DNA of 64,000 bases from Gentiana macrophylla. Lineage: Eukaryota > Streptophyta > Magnoliopsida > Gentianales > Gentianaceae. The translations under genes were made by a program, and so were the position numbers. Of this stretch, positions 1-10,280 are shown piece by piece (position 1 is the stretch's first letter; each line of letters starts with the position of its first letter). The stretch spans positions 129,691,470 through 129,755,469 of the forward strand of contig CM047809.1 in the NCBI GenBank assembly GCA_026214975.1. Reading direction: 5' to 3'. The notes under the pieces were generated by a model that saw only the letters and a list, made by a program, of their open reading frames with translations, made no database searches and was not told the origin of the DNA.

Positions 1-272
1 TGAGAAAGATTGGATTTTTTATTTGAAAACGATGAAGGTTGCGAAATCAGTTTCTGGAAAATTCCCAGATCGGACGGGCGTCTGGTCTTCTGGACGGGCG
101 TCTGAAGTAAAAGTTGGGTTCAGGATTGAACCTGTTGTATGTGGACGGGCGTTTGGATTTTAAATGGGCGTCTGGCTTCTTGAACGAGCGTCTGGTCCTT
201 CAGACGGGCGTTCACCTGGAGCTGGTCTTCCAGTTTTGTTTAATCTGGTTTTCAACTATCGTTTAGGGTTGT
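1..272 (+). repeat. Element A 5' LTR, first visible part
   Basis: Aligns with 33239-33520 of the 3' LTR, except that the 3' copy has a 10-bp duplication (ggaagaaaac) after tttgaaaac. Contains six copies of a GACGGGCGTCTGG-like motif between about 73 and 215. Ends at the target-site duplication GTTGT (268-272) created by element B. Confidence 0.95.
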
Positions 273-762
273 TGATGACGTGGTCAATCAGGTTATAAAA
301 TACTTGACCACCATAAACCAATACTAGCAAGAGGACTAGGCCCAACGTAGTATAGCTATAGTGAATCAAGGTCGATCCCACAGGGAACCAATTGTGGATC
401 ATCTTATATACAAACAATTAATTAAATATGTCAAGGACATAGAGGCGGTCTACGACCAACATAAGACAAGAAAGGTAAAGACACGACTCGACACAACGTA
501 ATTAACCTCCCCAATTACAGTCTTTATCGTTTGGACCTAGATAATTTATATAATAAACTGAACTTATTAACTGTCAATCCGTTTTTATCTATCTTAGATT
601 GGCTACGGGAGTCATCCTCTTTAACTTGATGTAGCACCGGTAGGTCACTAGATCACTGTGATATTGTTACGTGACTTCGCCTTTTGGTGCCTCCATCTCA
701 TATAACTCACACGCTTACGACTCTAAGGATGCCGATATTAACCGTACACCTCGTCCAGGCAA
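273..762 (-). repeat. Element B 3' LTR, part 1
   Basis: Matches 13271-13760 of B's other LTR almost base for base. Interrupted at 762/796 of the LTR by element C, whose TSD GGCAA occupies 758-762. Confidence 0.93.
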
Positions 763-2305
763 TGTTAAGGGCTAAATTATAGTGATTTTTACATATATTT
801 TCTATATCAATTTCCCCTACATTCATATGATTTTCATAGATTTTGAGCTATATATGTAAATATTGAGTAAATGGTGTTTTTAATAGTTAAATATGAAAAC
901 GTATCGATTTATATGCTTATTTGATGATTTTATGTTGTTTTGGAATCGTGTTACGTTTTGGTATGTTTTTTGATGTGTGTAGATACATATCTTTGATTTG
1001 GAAGAGGCTAAAGTCGAATTTGAAGTGTTGATGAAGAGATAGAGATGTTACAAGAGGATAAAGATGGAGGAAAGAAAGGATAATTATCAAGAAATCCGTT
1101 CTGCATCAAGATGGACGGCGTTCATCCGAGGCCGCGACAGCGCCCAAGTAGCGTTTATATCGAGCGGGCGTCGAAGATGTGGAATCAAGCGTCGTAATCG
1201 TATTTTACATACAGAGAGTTCGAGACGCTCATCAAACTAGCGTCGATCTCCGTCAAGCATCACGGACGGGCGTCGGTTGAGTGAACGGGCGCCCACCGCC
1301 GTTTTTTTGAAACCGACTTAGTTATTGTAGCAACCGCCTTACTTTTCTATTTAAAGCACAAAGCAGCCCCAAACCCTAAATTCATTCGAAATTTCTTCAC
1401 ATCAAAGAGAGGCCAAAGACGCGTGATCTTGAGAGTTTGAAGGCCGGTCACCCGAGCCTTGTGACCGGGTGAACCGAGGTTAGATTAGGAGTAGATTAGA
1501 TGTTTGCTTTTCGTTTCCATGGATCGATCCTTGTTCAAAACTATGTGAGTTCTTTTGATTAATTCAATTCAGCTTTTTCTTCATGATTGTTGATTTATTT
1601 TGTATCTTTCTTTGTGCTTATGAGGCATGAGAATAGATTGAAAGATCATTTTCTATAGATGTTTATAATACGGAAGTTGCATAAACCTTAGATCATCATA
1701 GAAAGATAGGGTTTTTATCCGTTGATTATGTGACAAATTAATTGGTTAGATTCCTAGGTTGTTAGATTCGATTATACGAGAGTAACTTGAATCTACACCC
1801 GTCGTTTTGTTTGGTAAATCAGTCTCAACACTCGAAAGATGAGAGATATATAATTGAATTCACTACGAGAGTAGGATTTCATAGCTTGAGAGATAAGTTC
1901 ACTAAGGAATTAGGGGTGTATGTCTCGTGAAAAGGTGAAACCACAACTTGAATTAGAATCATGAGATTAACTAGGATTGAGATCACATAGGTTTGTATAT
2001 TGGTTGTTTGATCCCATGTCTTTAGTTTAGATTGTTTTTATGTTTCTTAGGTTAGATTTATCTTGATTGTTCTTTTCTGTTTTTATGTTTTGTTCTTTCG
2101 TTTCTTTTGTTTATTCGTTCTTTGAGTAGCAATTGGTAGGATTAGTGAAATTAGATTCAACATCCCAATTCCCTGTGGATCGACCCTGTACTTACCCTAC
2201 TATGCTATCAACTGCCCGATATTTGGTGGGTTAGGAGTTAGTTTGCATGTTAAGTATAGGTTTATAAATTTTCTTTTGTTTTTATGATGCAAAATCCTCC
2301 CAACA
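763..2305 (+). repeat. Element C 5' LTR
   Basis: Begins TGTTAAGGGC and ends CCAACA. The probable TATA box is TATTTAAA at 1348-1355. Differences from the 3' LTR cluster in the CpG-dense stretch about 1090-1330, which carries GACGGGCGTC-type motifs; elsewhere the two copies are nearly identical. Confidence 0.93.
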
Positions 2306-2309
2306 AAAG

Positions 2310-2327
2310 TGGCGCCGTTGCCGGGGA
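2310..2327 (+). other. Element C primer binding site (tRNA-Asp)
   Basis: TGGCGCCGTTGCCGGGGA, four bases after the LTR, is the exact complement of the 3' end of plant tRNA-Asp(GUC). Confidence 0.92.
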
Positions 2328-2631
2328 ATAGGTGTCATGTTGAATCTAGTCTTGTTAGTTCTCGATTTTGTTACGTTTATTTTTCGTTTTTAATAAAAGT
2401 AGCGTATACCAAGTTGAGAGTTTTTATTTTGCCGTGTTTCGATGACCGTTAGGTTGAGAATGTGCAAAAGTTTTTTACTCAATCTGTTTTACGTGAAGTT
2501 TGTGTTTAGTTGTTACCTAGTCTAACCCCTGTGCTAAAATTTATCTGTGGCTGTTGTCTGTGCTCTATGTTGTGTTTATAAGATTTAGGGTTTGCTGTGT
2601 TTATCCTGCATACTGTGCAAATTCGTTGTTT

Positions 2632-2914
2632 GGACGAGCGTTCAAGTAAGTGAACGACCGTCCAGTTCATAAGTTGCAGGTGAACGCACGTCCGGGTTTT
2701 AGGACGCTCGTCCGTCCCAGAAGTTTCGACTCTGCTCTGATTTCAGGATCCAGACGAGCGTCTGTTTTGTTGGACGACCGTCCGAGGGAGAAATCATCAA
2801 GTGAACGGCCGTCCGGTATTCTGAACGTTCGTCCGGTCGTTTTTCGCGCATTTAGCCAGCGTCAAGCGGTTGAACGTTCGTCGATCTTTGTGCTTCAAGG
2901 TGAACGTTCGTTTG
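2632..2914 (+). repeat. Element C leader array of GRACGNNCGTYC palindromes
   Basis: About ten 12-bp imperfect palindromes with core ACGNNCGT in 280 bp: GGACGAGCGTTC (2632), then GAACGACCGTCC, GAACGCACGTCC, GGACGCTCGTCC, GGACGACCGTCC, GAACGTTCGTCC and others, at irregular spacing. The surrounding frame (2650-2979) shows no protein family and I do not treat it as coding. Confidence 0.8.
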
Positions 2915-2979
2915 AGTTAATGAACATGATCCAGTTACGATTTTTTTTTCTTGATTTTATTTTCAATGCTTTTATTTGA

Positions 2980-4100
2980 TGTGGATTTCTTTCATTAGAG
3001 CTTCGTGGTGTTTTGCGTTTACATAGATGTCCCGAACTTATATGTTTTACCTTTCCATCTATGAATCCATGTTAGATAATTGATCAATTCCTTATATATG
3101 ATTCATCTAGGCATGTTATAATTTATTATCGGTTCTCGACGCTATAAGCTGGTCCGATTGTTAATTAGTAGCTAATGTCGGTTTCGTATGCTACATACCG
3201 CCGTGATGAATCTTTTAAGCTTTGAGACTTATGTGCTTCCTTGTTGTTTTGTAACTCATATGGATAGCTATCATGCCGGTTTTCCGTATGCTACATCCGG
3301 TCCATATGAGTTATATCTCATTTAGTATAGCTAACTGTTGGTTTTCCATAATGCTATCACCTTTTATGAGTCTTAAGGCGCGTCTACACTGCAAGTAATG
3401 AACAACACTGTCGTTTATCGTAACCTGTCATTATTTGGTAGACGTTTATTATATACATGTCGTGTTGCAAATGAGTGGGCTAGTTTTCTTTCTTTTATTT
3501 TCTTTTATTTTTGCATATCATTCAGATGCATATCATTTAGCTGCATATCATCTAGTTGCATTGTTTTTCTATTTTTTCTTTTATTTTTCTTGAGTGTAGT
3601 TAACTGTCGGTTTCCGTAATAATACCTCGTTTTTTTTTTTTTTTTTTTTTTTTTGGTTTCATGCACGGGCCGTAGTCACTGTAGAGTTGTCCTCTCAACT
3701 TGCTCAGCCTGAGCCTGTCAGAATTTATTTTTATTTATTTTTAGGATTGCATATCATGTAGGCTGCATTGTAGTATATTTTCATATAGTTGCACCTAGCC
3801 TACGACTTTGTGATAATTTCATGTATATGTGTCCATCTTTATGTGAGCATAATTTGAATATCTCTATAAATTCTTTTCCTTATGTGCTTTATTTGTATAT
3901 GTCTAATCTTTTCCCCGTAGACTCTTTTTGCACTGATCAAGTCTGCAGGATATTTTTGATAGCTATTGTGCACTTTAAAGATGTATTCAGTTGTCCTGTG
4001 ATGCTCACGATCTCATTGAGCTATGCAAGCAATCCACGGTTCTTGTTGGTTCCTCCGAATTGCCGACATCCAATCAGCTAAGTTCTATAATTTATTATTT
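2980..4100 (+). other. Element C internal region, non-coding
   Basis: Holds degenerate repeats of the type gtttTCCGTATGCTACAT-CCGG (about 3180-3350), a triplicated gCATATCATtcag-like unit (3513-3560) and a 23-base T tract near 3632. No open frame resembles a known protein. Confidence 0.6.
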
Positions 4101-4105
4101 CGGTA

Positions 4106-4142
4106 CAACTTGAGGACAAGTTGCAATCTAAGTGTGGGGGAA
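4106..4142 (+). other. Element C distal hairpin plus second polypurine tract
   Basis: Perfect stem-loop CAACTTGAGGACAAGTTG (4106-4123), then CTAAGTGTGGGGGAAGGG. It lies 1.1 kb upstream of the LTR-proximal copy. A plausible internal plus-strand initiation or RNA signal; its function is inferred only from conservation. Confidence 0.75.
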
Positions 4143-5208
4143 GGGATAGATGATTTATGTGTCTACTTTCGTTTGCTCATATTTTTAGTATTTCTGTGAA
4201 AAGTGCTTAATTTTAGAATTTTTTGTTATATCCCGAGTAGACAAAGGCATATCTTTGCTTGAGTTTATATCATTTTTGCTATATTCTGTATATTTAGTAA
4301 TTTTAGTTGTTTCACCCGACACTCTTTTTCACATGCCATAGTAAATGATGAGCTATGTTGAAAGCCTACCCCATTTTAGTTGGAGATTTTTGATGATTAT
4401 AGCATGTTTCTTTGCTTATGTACAATTCTTGAAAAGTTTAGTAGTTTGTATTCTAGGATTAAAGTATGACATACCGTGAATATCTCTGTAAGTTTGAATG
4501 TGATAAGTGAAAGCGTGATTAAGTCTTTGCAATAGTAATAAATTGTTTACTTGAGGTGTTATGCTCGAGTGGTCTCGTGCTACTAGGAAATAATCTTTTC
4601 CCTTGCCACCATGAAATCTCTAAGTAAACATAATTGTAATTGTGTGTGTCGGAAGCTGGTTTATGATTTGGGTGAGGTAGGGTGTACCACGTATGTCCTA
4701 TTCCACTATGATGACCAAAAGCTCACGACAGTCAGTTTATAGCTGCCTTATGATTGGAGTAAGGTAGGGGATTATCTTGAAATGTCCTATTCTGCTATGA
4801 GGGCAATAGCTCATTCTGATGTGTGTTTAAGTGAAATAATTAAATCAACTTATGAGAATAGTGATATGAATTAAACGAAAGACTTAGTTATCGTCGATCT
4901 TATCCCCAGTATAAACTGAAAGATATGTTGTAGGGATTATCCTCTGAGTCTGTCAGAAATGTTTTAGATATTCTCTACTATTTCTTTTTGGGATATGTAT
5001 GTTTTGTAAAGTGCCTGTTATAATTTTTGAATATTTCTAACTTAGATGGGAAACCGGGCTAGTTTTGGTTTGAATAACTTTCAAATTGTGGAACTTAGTG
5101 GAAGTTTATTATGGCTATGCACACACTACACGAGTGAACTTCTAAGTTATTGAATATACTTTATATTTGTGTAGATGTTTATTTGTCTCGAGCTTGATCT
5201 TTGTTTTG
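4143..5208 (+). other. Element C conserved non-coding 3' module shared with D
   Basis: Homologous to the minus strand of D at about 17100-16055. The best conserved part (about 4650-4810) contains two diverged direct repeats starting TTATGATTTGGGTGAGGTAG and TTATGATTGGAGTAAGGTAG. Each repeat includes TCCTATTC and ends near AGCTCA. No open frame covers the module, so the conservation is more likely at RNA or DNA level. Confidence 0.7.
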
Positions 5209-5248
5209 TTTTGCTCGAGGACGAGCAAAAGTTTAAGTGTGGGGGTGT
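5209..5248 (+). other. Element C proximal hairpin and polypurine tract
   Basis: Perfect stem-loop centred on TTGCTCGAGGACGAGCAA (with extra T/A pairs, 5209-5230), followed by TTTAAGTGTGGGGGTGT and the LTR. Confidence 0.8.
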
Positions 5249-6795
5249 TGTTAAGGGCTAAATTATAGTGATTTTTACATATATTTTCTATATCAATTTC
5301 CCCTACATTCATATGATTTTCATAGATTTTGAGCTATATATGTAAATATTGAGTAAATTGTGTTTTTAATAGTTAAATATGAAAACGTATCGATTTATAT
5401 GCTTATTTGATGATTTTATGTTGTTTTGGAATCGTGTTACGTTTTGGTATGTTTTTCGATGTGTGTAGATACATATCTTTGATTTGGAAGAGGCTAAAGT
5501 CGAATTTGAAGTGTTGATGAAGAGATAGAGATGTTACAAGAGGATAAATATGGAGGAAAGAAAGGATAATTATCAAGAAATCCGTTCGCATCAAGATGGA
5601 CGAATGGCGTTCATCCGAGAGGCGACAGCGTCCGAGTAGCGTTTATATCAAAGCGGGCGCTCAAGATGTGAATCAAGGCCCGAATCATATTTTATACAGA
5701 GAGTTCAGACGCTCATCAAACTAGCGCCCGATCTCCGTCCAAGCATCTGGACGGGCGTCGGTTGAGTGAGCGGGCGCCCACCGCCGTTTTCTTTGAAACC
5801 GACTTAGGTTCTTTCAGAGCAACCGCCTTACTTTTCTATTTAAAGCACAAAGCAGCCCCAAACCCAAAATTCATTCAGAAATTTCTTCACATCAAAAGAG
5901 AGGCGTGACGCGATCTTGAGAGTTTGAAGGCCGGTCACCCGAGCCTTGTGCTCGGGTGAACCGAGGTTAGATTAGAGTAGATTAGATGTTTGCTTTTCGT
6001 TTCCATGGATCAGTCCTTGTTCAAAACTATGTGAGTTCTTTTGATTAATTCAATTCAGCTTTTTCTTCATGATTGTTGATTTATTTTGTATCTTTCTTTG
6101 TGCTTATGAGGCCATGAGAATAGATTGAAAGATCATTTTCTATAGATGTTTATAATACGGAAGTTGCATAAACCTTAGATCATCATAGAAAGATAGGGTT
6201 TTTAGCCGTTGATTATGTGACAAATTAATTGGTTAGATTCCTAGGTTGTTAGATTCGATTATACGAGAGTAACTTGAATCTACACCCGTCGTTTTGTTTG
6301 GTAAATCAGTCTCAACACTCGAAAGATGAGAGATAGATAATTGAATTCACTACGAGAGTAGGATTTCATAGCTTGAGAGATAAGTTCACTAAGGAATTAG
6401 GGGTTTATGTCTCGTGAAAAGGTGAAACCACAACTTGAATTAGAATCATGAGATTAACTAGGATTGAGATCACATAGGTTTGTATATTGGTTGTTTGATC
6501 CCATGTCTTTAGTTTAGATTGTTTTTATGTTTCTTAGGTTAGATTTATCTTGATTGTTCTTTTCTGTTTTTATGTTTTGTTCTTTCGTTTCTTTTGTTTA
6601 TTCGTTCTTTGAGTAGCAATTGGTAGGATTAGTGAAATTAGATTCAACATCCCAATTCCTCGTGGATCGACCACCTGTATTTTACCCTATTATGCTATCA
6701 ACTACCCGATATTTGGTCGGTTAGGAGTTAGTTTGCATGTTAAGTATAGGTTTATAAATTTTCTTTTGTTTTTATGATGCAAAATCCTCCCAACA
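5249..6795 (+). repeat. Element C 3' LTR
   Basis: 1547 bp, TGTTAAGGGC...CCAACA. TATA box TATTTAAA at 5837-5844. Nearly identical to the 5' LTR except in the CpG-rich region about 5580-5820, where several 1-3 base indels are concentrated. Confidence 0.93.
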
Positions 6796-8121
6796 GGCAA
6801 CATTCCTATGGTTAGGCGTACTTCCTAAACGATCACTCAAGCCCTCGTCCAACTAGCAATTACCAAGTTATAGTCTCATACTAATCTACGACGTACGTAT
6901 GATCAGGTGCATGCAATTCCCAAATATAAACCTACCTAGATAACGCGGAACGTCCGTGATGAGCAATTCATAAGCCTACCTAAGAGTTTTATATTGGTAT
7001 TTCCTTTTTACACGTTTTAATTAAACTAAGCGAGTAACGTAGCCATAGCCATACCTACTGAGATAATAAATTCTATTAAGTTAACCTAACCATAAAGGCG
7101 TGGCTATTTAACGGATAAAGCAGGCTCGATCGACCGAATAGGTGGGCTCGGTCGACCGAGTGAACTCATTCGGTCACCCGAATCAATTTAAATCCCAGAT
7201 TACATCCCCGAACGTATCTCGGCGTTTCATCATACACAACGGATTAAAGCGATGAATTCGTAAAGCAATTATATAAACTAACTTAGATACACATTAATTA
7301 AACAATGCAGATTCATGGATAGAAACTAAGTATATGACGTAGGTTATGGGATCCCCATAGACAAGGTATCGCCACATCCCTAACGTCATAGCCTAGATCT
7401 ACATTATCTAGCTATGATTAACTAACTCAAACGATAAAGCATAATTGGGAGGGATTAATTACTTAAAAGAAAGAAACAGAAAATAAAGGCTTACATAACT
7501 TGCAACCCTTAAACTCTGGAAACCTTCAATCTAAGGTATGCTACATTGTATCAAAATATCAAAGTAGAATTGTATGGAATTATTGAATGGAATTCTAAGG
7601 TATATGTTGGTGTGTTTTTACAAATTTCGTAGCTGCTGCTTATATAGAGGCTGTAACCGACCTAGGGAGGATCTAGAAGATATACACGTGAAAATCCCGT
7701 GAGTGACCGAACCGACACATTCGGTCGACCGAGCCTATTCACTCGGTCGACCGAGCCTCCCTCTGCTTGTGTTAAACGCGCTTTTCGTCTATCTTGTTCC
7801 CCACTGCACGCTTTCGTGTTGATCTGATTAATCTTTCATTTATCTCTTGATTAATGCTCCGATTTTCTTCCTCTATTATCTTGAGACCATTGATTGAATG
7901 ACATTAATCCTCTCGATTTGTCGTGATCTACAAAATCAGCATTTATCGCACAATAAATCGGCTTTTAATAATGAAAACGGCTAAATACCAAATATCATAT
8001 TAATAATCACTTAACATTAAATAATAAATATAAACATGTGATTTAATATGAAATATATATTATTAATCTCGATTTAAGGTCAACGTTGATGACTTTTACG
8101 GGTATAATTTGACCGTCATCA
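6796..8121 (-). repeat. Element B 3' LTR, part 2
   Basis: Resumes with the second GGCAA (6796-6800) and aligns with 13759-14574 plus 26134-26643. On the minus strand a TATA box (CTATATAAG) lies at about 7639-7648. Palindromic CGGTCGACCG decamers occur twice near 7105-7160 and twice near 7720-7755. Ends CGTCATCA at 8121. Confidence 0.93.
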
Positions 8122-8158
8122 ACTACCCCCCACTTAGACTTTGATCGTCCCGAACAAA
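8122..8158 (-). other. Element B polypurine tract and proximal hairpin
   Basis: On the minus strand the tract reads TAAGTGGGGGG(TAGT) immediately before the LTR. It is preceded by the imperfect stem-loop TTTGTTCGGGACGATCAAA (8140-8158). Members of the same module occur at the LTR of C, D and H. Confidence 0.75.
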
Positions 8159-9056
8159 GCATCAATATGTCATTCCCCAAGACAACATTTTATATGGTCA
8201 AATCATACTTACACAAGAAACTCAAGTCAACTCATACTAGTCATGCTCATAAGACATCCATTATTCACTACTTACTATGAATCGAAGTGATGTGTGCATG
8301 TGCATTTAGTGTTATATATTCGTGGCAAGATCAGAGTTTATGCTAACTTCGCAATCTCAACCTACCAACCTCAGCATTCATAATTCTTATGCCTCTCAAT
8401 GGTTAGAGCACTAGAGCAATAAGCAAGAGCGTATCTATAGGGATTTTGGACTTGGAGACCGAGTACTACTCAAAGCCTCTTAAAGAGTTGAATATTCTTT
8501 TCATATCTTCATATTTTTCAAATACTATTAATCTCAAGGAAGAAAAACTTTTAGAGTATCCCCTATCTTAGATCATGTATAGCATCGAATATTACCACAA
8601 AGCGGGCTACTTTGGTAATGTTACTACAAGCCCAGTGTTTTAACGCATTGTCCAAACACAGTACGTCTCAAGCTTATTACTCCGCTTTAATGGCTAAAAT
8701 ATAAGAATGCATCAGCTAATAAGTATCGACACTAAGTCTACATAACCAATCATCTATGCAATGTACACATAATTTCTTCAGTTATTATGATTTGTGCGGT
8801 ATGCTCGATTCACAGATTGAGTAACTGAATAATAAATAACTAATCGCAAAAACGGGCATGAATATCCTTAAATTTACTTAACATAAGTATAAAATGATCA
8901 CGTACTCATGAAACTTGGTTCCTTTCCTATCAATTCTTAGCTAGGAACTCACAATTCTAAGGGTACGAGATAAATAATATGGTATGTATTCAATTTTTCA
9001 ATTTTTCTACCGTTTCATTCAAATTTCAATCATAACATAACATAGCTAAGTCTCCT

Positions 9057-9089
9057 ACCCCCCACTTAAACATGACATTGTCCTCAATG
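9057..9089 (-). other. Element B distal hairpin plus second polypurine tract
   Basis: On the minus strand: stem-loop CATTGAGGACAATG (9076-9089), then a TTTAAGTGGGGGGT tract (9057-9069). It lies 0.94 kb from the LTR-proximal copy. The loop octamer TGAGGACA is identical in C, D and H, while the stem differs. Confidence 0.7.
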
Positions 9090-9108
9090 ACAAAAATAAA
9101 TGAGAATT

Positions 9109-10280
9109 GGAAAATCAAAAGTCTAGAACCACGAAGCATACCTATAGCTCTATTGTTGACAAAATGCGAAAAAAGTTGGCGAATTGGAAAATCAAAAGTC
9201 CGCACCTTGCAGGTAGAATGATTTTGATTAAGAGCTCTCTGGCAACACACCCGTTTTATGCAATGCAGACGGTCAAGCTTCCACAGAGTACCTTGGATGA
9301 TATGGAGAGAATCTATAGGAGCTTTTTTTGGGGGGAAGAAAGTGGAGAGAGGCGTATGCACTTCCTTTCCTGGAATACACTTTGTCAACCGAAAGAGTGC
9401 GGAGGCTTAGGTTTCAAAAACCTGAAATTCATGAACATTGCTTTGCTTGGTAAACTAGTTTGGCAGACGCTCATTGATGACCATTCGTTGTGGGTGAAAG
9501 TTTTGATCCAAAAATATGGTAGCCCTTTTGAGAAACCTAAACCCACAAGTTCAACGGTGTGGAAGAGCATTTGCTATGCAGCATCCTACCTGAAGGAAGG
9601 TTTTGATGTTGTTAATGACTCTATCATTTGGAGTAGTGCCAGTAATAAAAAGTATAGTGTTGCAGATGGGTACTCATTTCTTTCTAAAGAGATCCAGTCG
9701 ACCACTGATAAGCTTTGGGAGGATATATGGTACCTCAAAGGACCGGCCCGCCTCAACTTTACCATGTGGCAAACGTCGCATGATGCCTTGCCTACAATGT
9801 CGTTATTATTCAAACGCCATGTTGTACCAATAGCCGTGTGCAAATTATGCAATGTTTCTGACGAGACTTGCCTGCATGCCTTGAGAGATTGTACGGTAGC
9901 AAAGAAACTTTGGAAAATTCTTGTCCCGAAATCGAACTGGAGGGAATTTTTTTCGTATGTTGCCCCAGCTGACTGGATTCGACACTCTATCACTGATAAA
10001 GGAAAACATAAAAATTGGTCTTATCAGTTTCGAGATTTGATTCATTGTATTTGGTACTGGAGGAACAAGATCCACCACGGAACTGAAGATGGTCACCCTC
10101 CTTTGCATGTGTTGATTTCCAAATCTGAAGCGCGAGTCCGAAACCTTAGACTAGCGTGGAATTTTGATTAACCTTTCGTTGTGTAGTTTCCTTATGTTGT
10201 TATGCAATCCTTGTAAGTTGTGGTTTTCCACGTTTCTAATTTAATAAAATGATCGTTTCCAAAAAAAAAAAAAAAAAAAA
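9109..10280 (+). mobile_element. 5'-truncated LINE (non-LTR retrotransposon)
   Basis: Ends in AATAAAAT and a 20-bp poly(A) (10261-10280). A 13-bp duplication ATAAATGAGAATT flanks it (9096-9108 and 10281-10293), the signature of target-primed reverse transcription. Only the C-terminal third of ORF2 survives. It is inserted in element B right beside B's distal hairpin. A 20-bp segment at the 5' junction (9104-9123) is repeated at 9181-9200. Confidence 0.92.
9122..10171 (+). pseudogene. LINE ORF2 C-terminal fragment (RT thumb and zf-RVT)
   Basis: About 350 open codons. The frame begins in the conserved post-RT segment (RTTKHTYSSIVDKMRKKLANW, then LAGRMILIKSSL and YRSFFWG). It continues through KECGGLGFKNL and ends in a zf-RVT zinc-binding domain around residues 195-275 (cysteines and histidines in CKLCNVSDETCLHAL). 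RT catalytic blocks (YADD) and the endonuclease are missing, so it is a dead 5'-truncated copy. The frame has no ATG at the element junction; no protein start is implied. The frame itself has no internal stop, suggesting a fairly recent insertion. Stop TAA is at 10169. Confidence 0.88.

Larger units (their letters stand above)
763..6795 (+). mobile_element. Element C: non-autonomous LTR retrotransposon in B's 3' LTR
   Basis: Flanked by GGCAA (758-762, 6796-6800). LTRs are 1543 and 1547 bp, beginning TGTTAAGGGC and ending CCTCCCAACA. A perfect tRNA-Asp primer site follows the left LTR and a polypurine tract precedes the right one, so it reads on the + strand. The 2.9-kb internal region carries no Gag or Pol motif. 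Its last ~1.1 kb is clearly homologous to the 3' region of the Athila-type element D, so D-like elements are the likely source of enzymes. Confidence 0.93.

Noticed and set aside
2650..2979. 109-codon frame in element C
   Set aside because: It runs through the palindrome array; composition reflects the repeats, and no protein family is seen.
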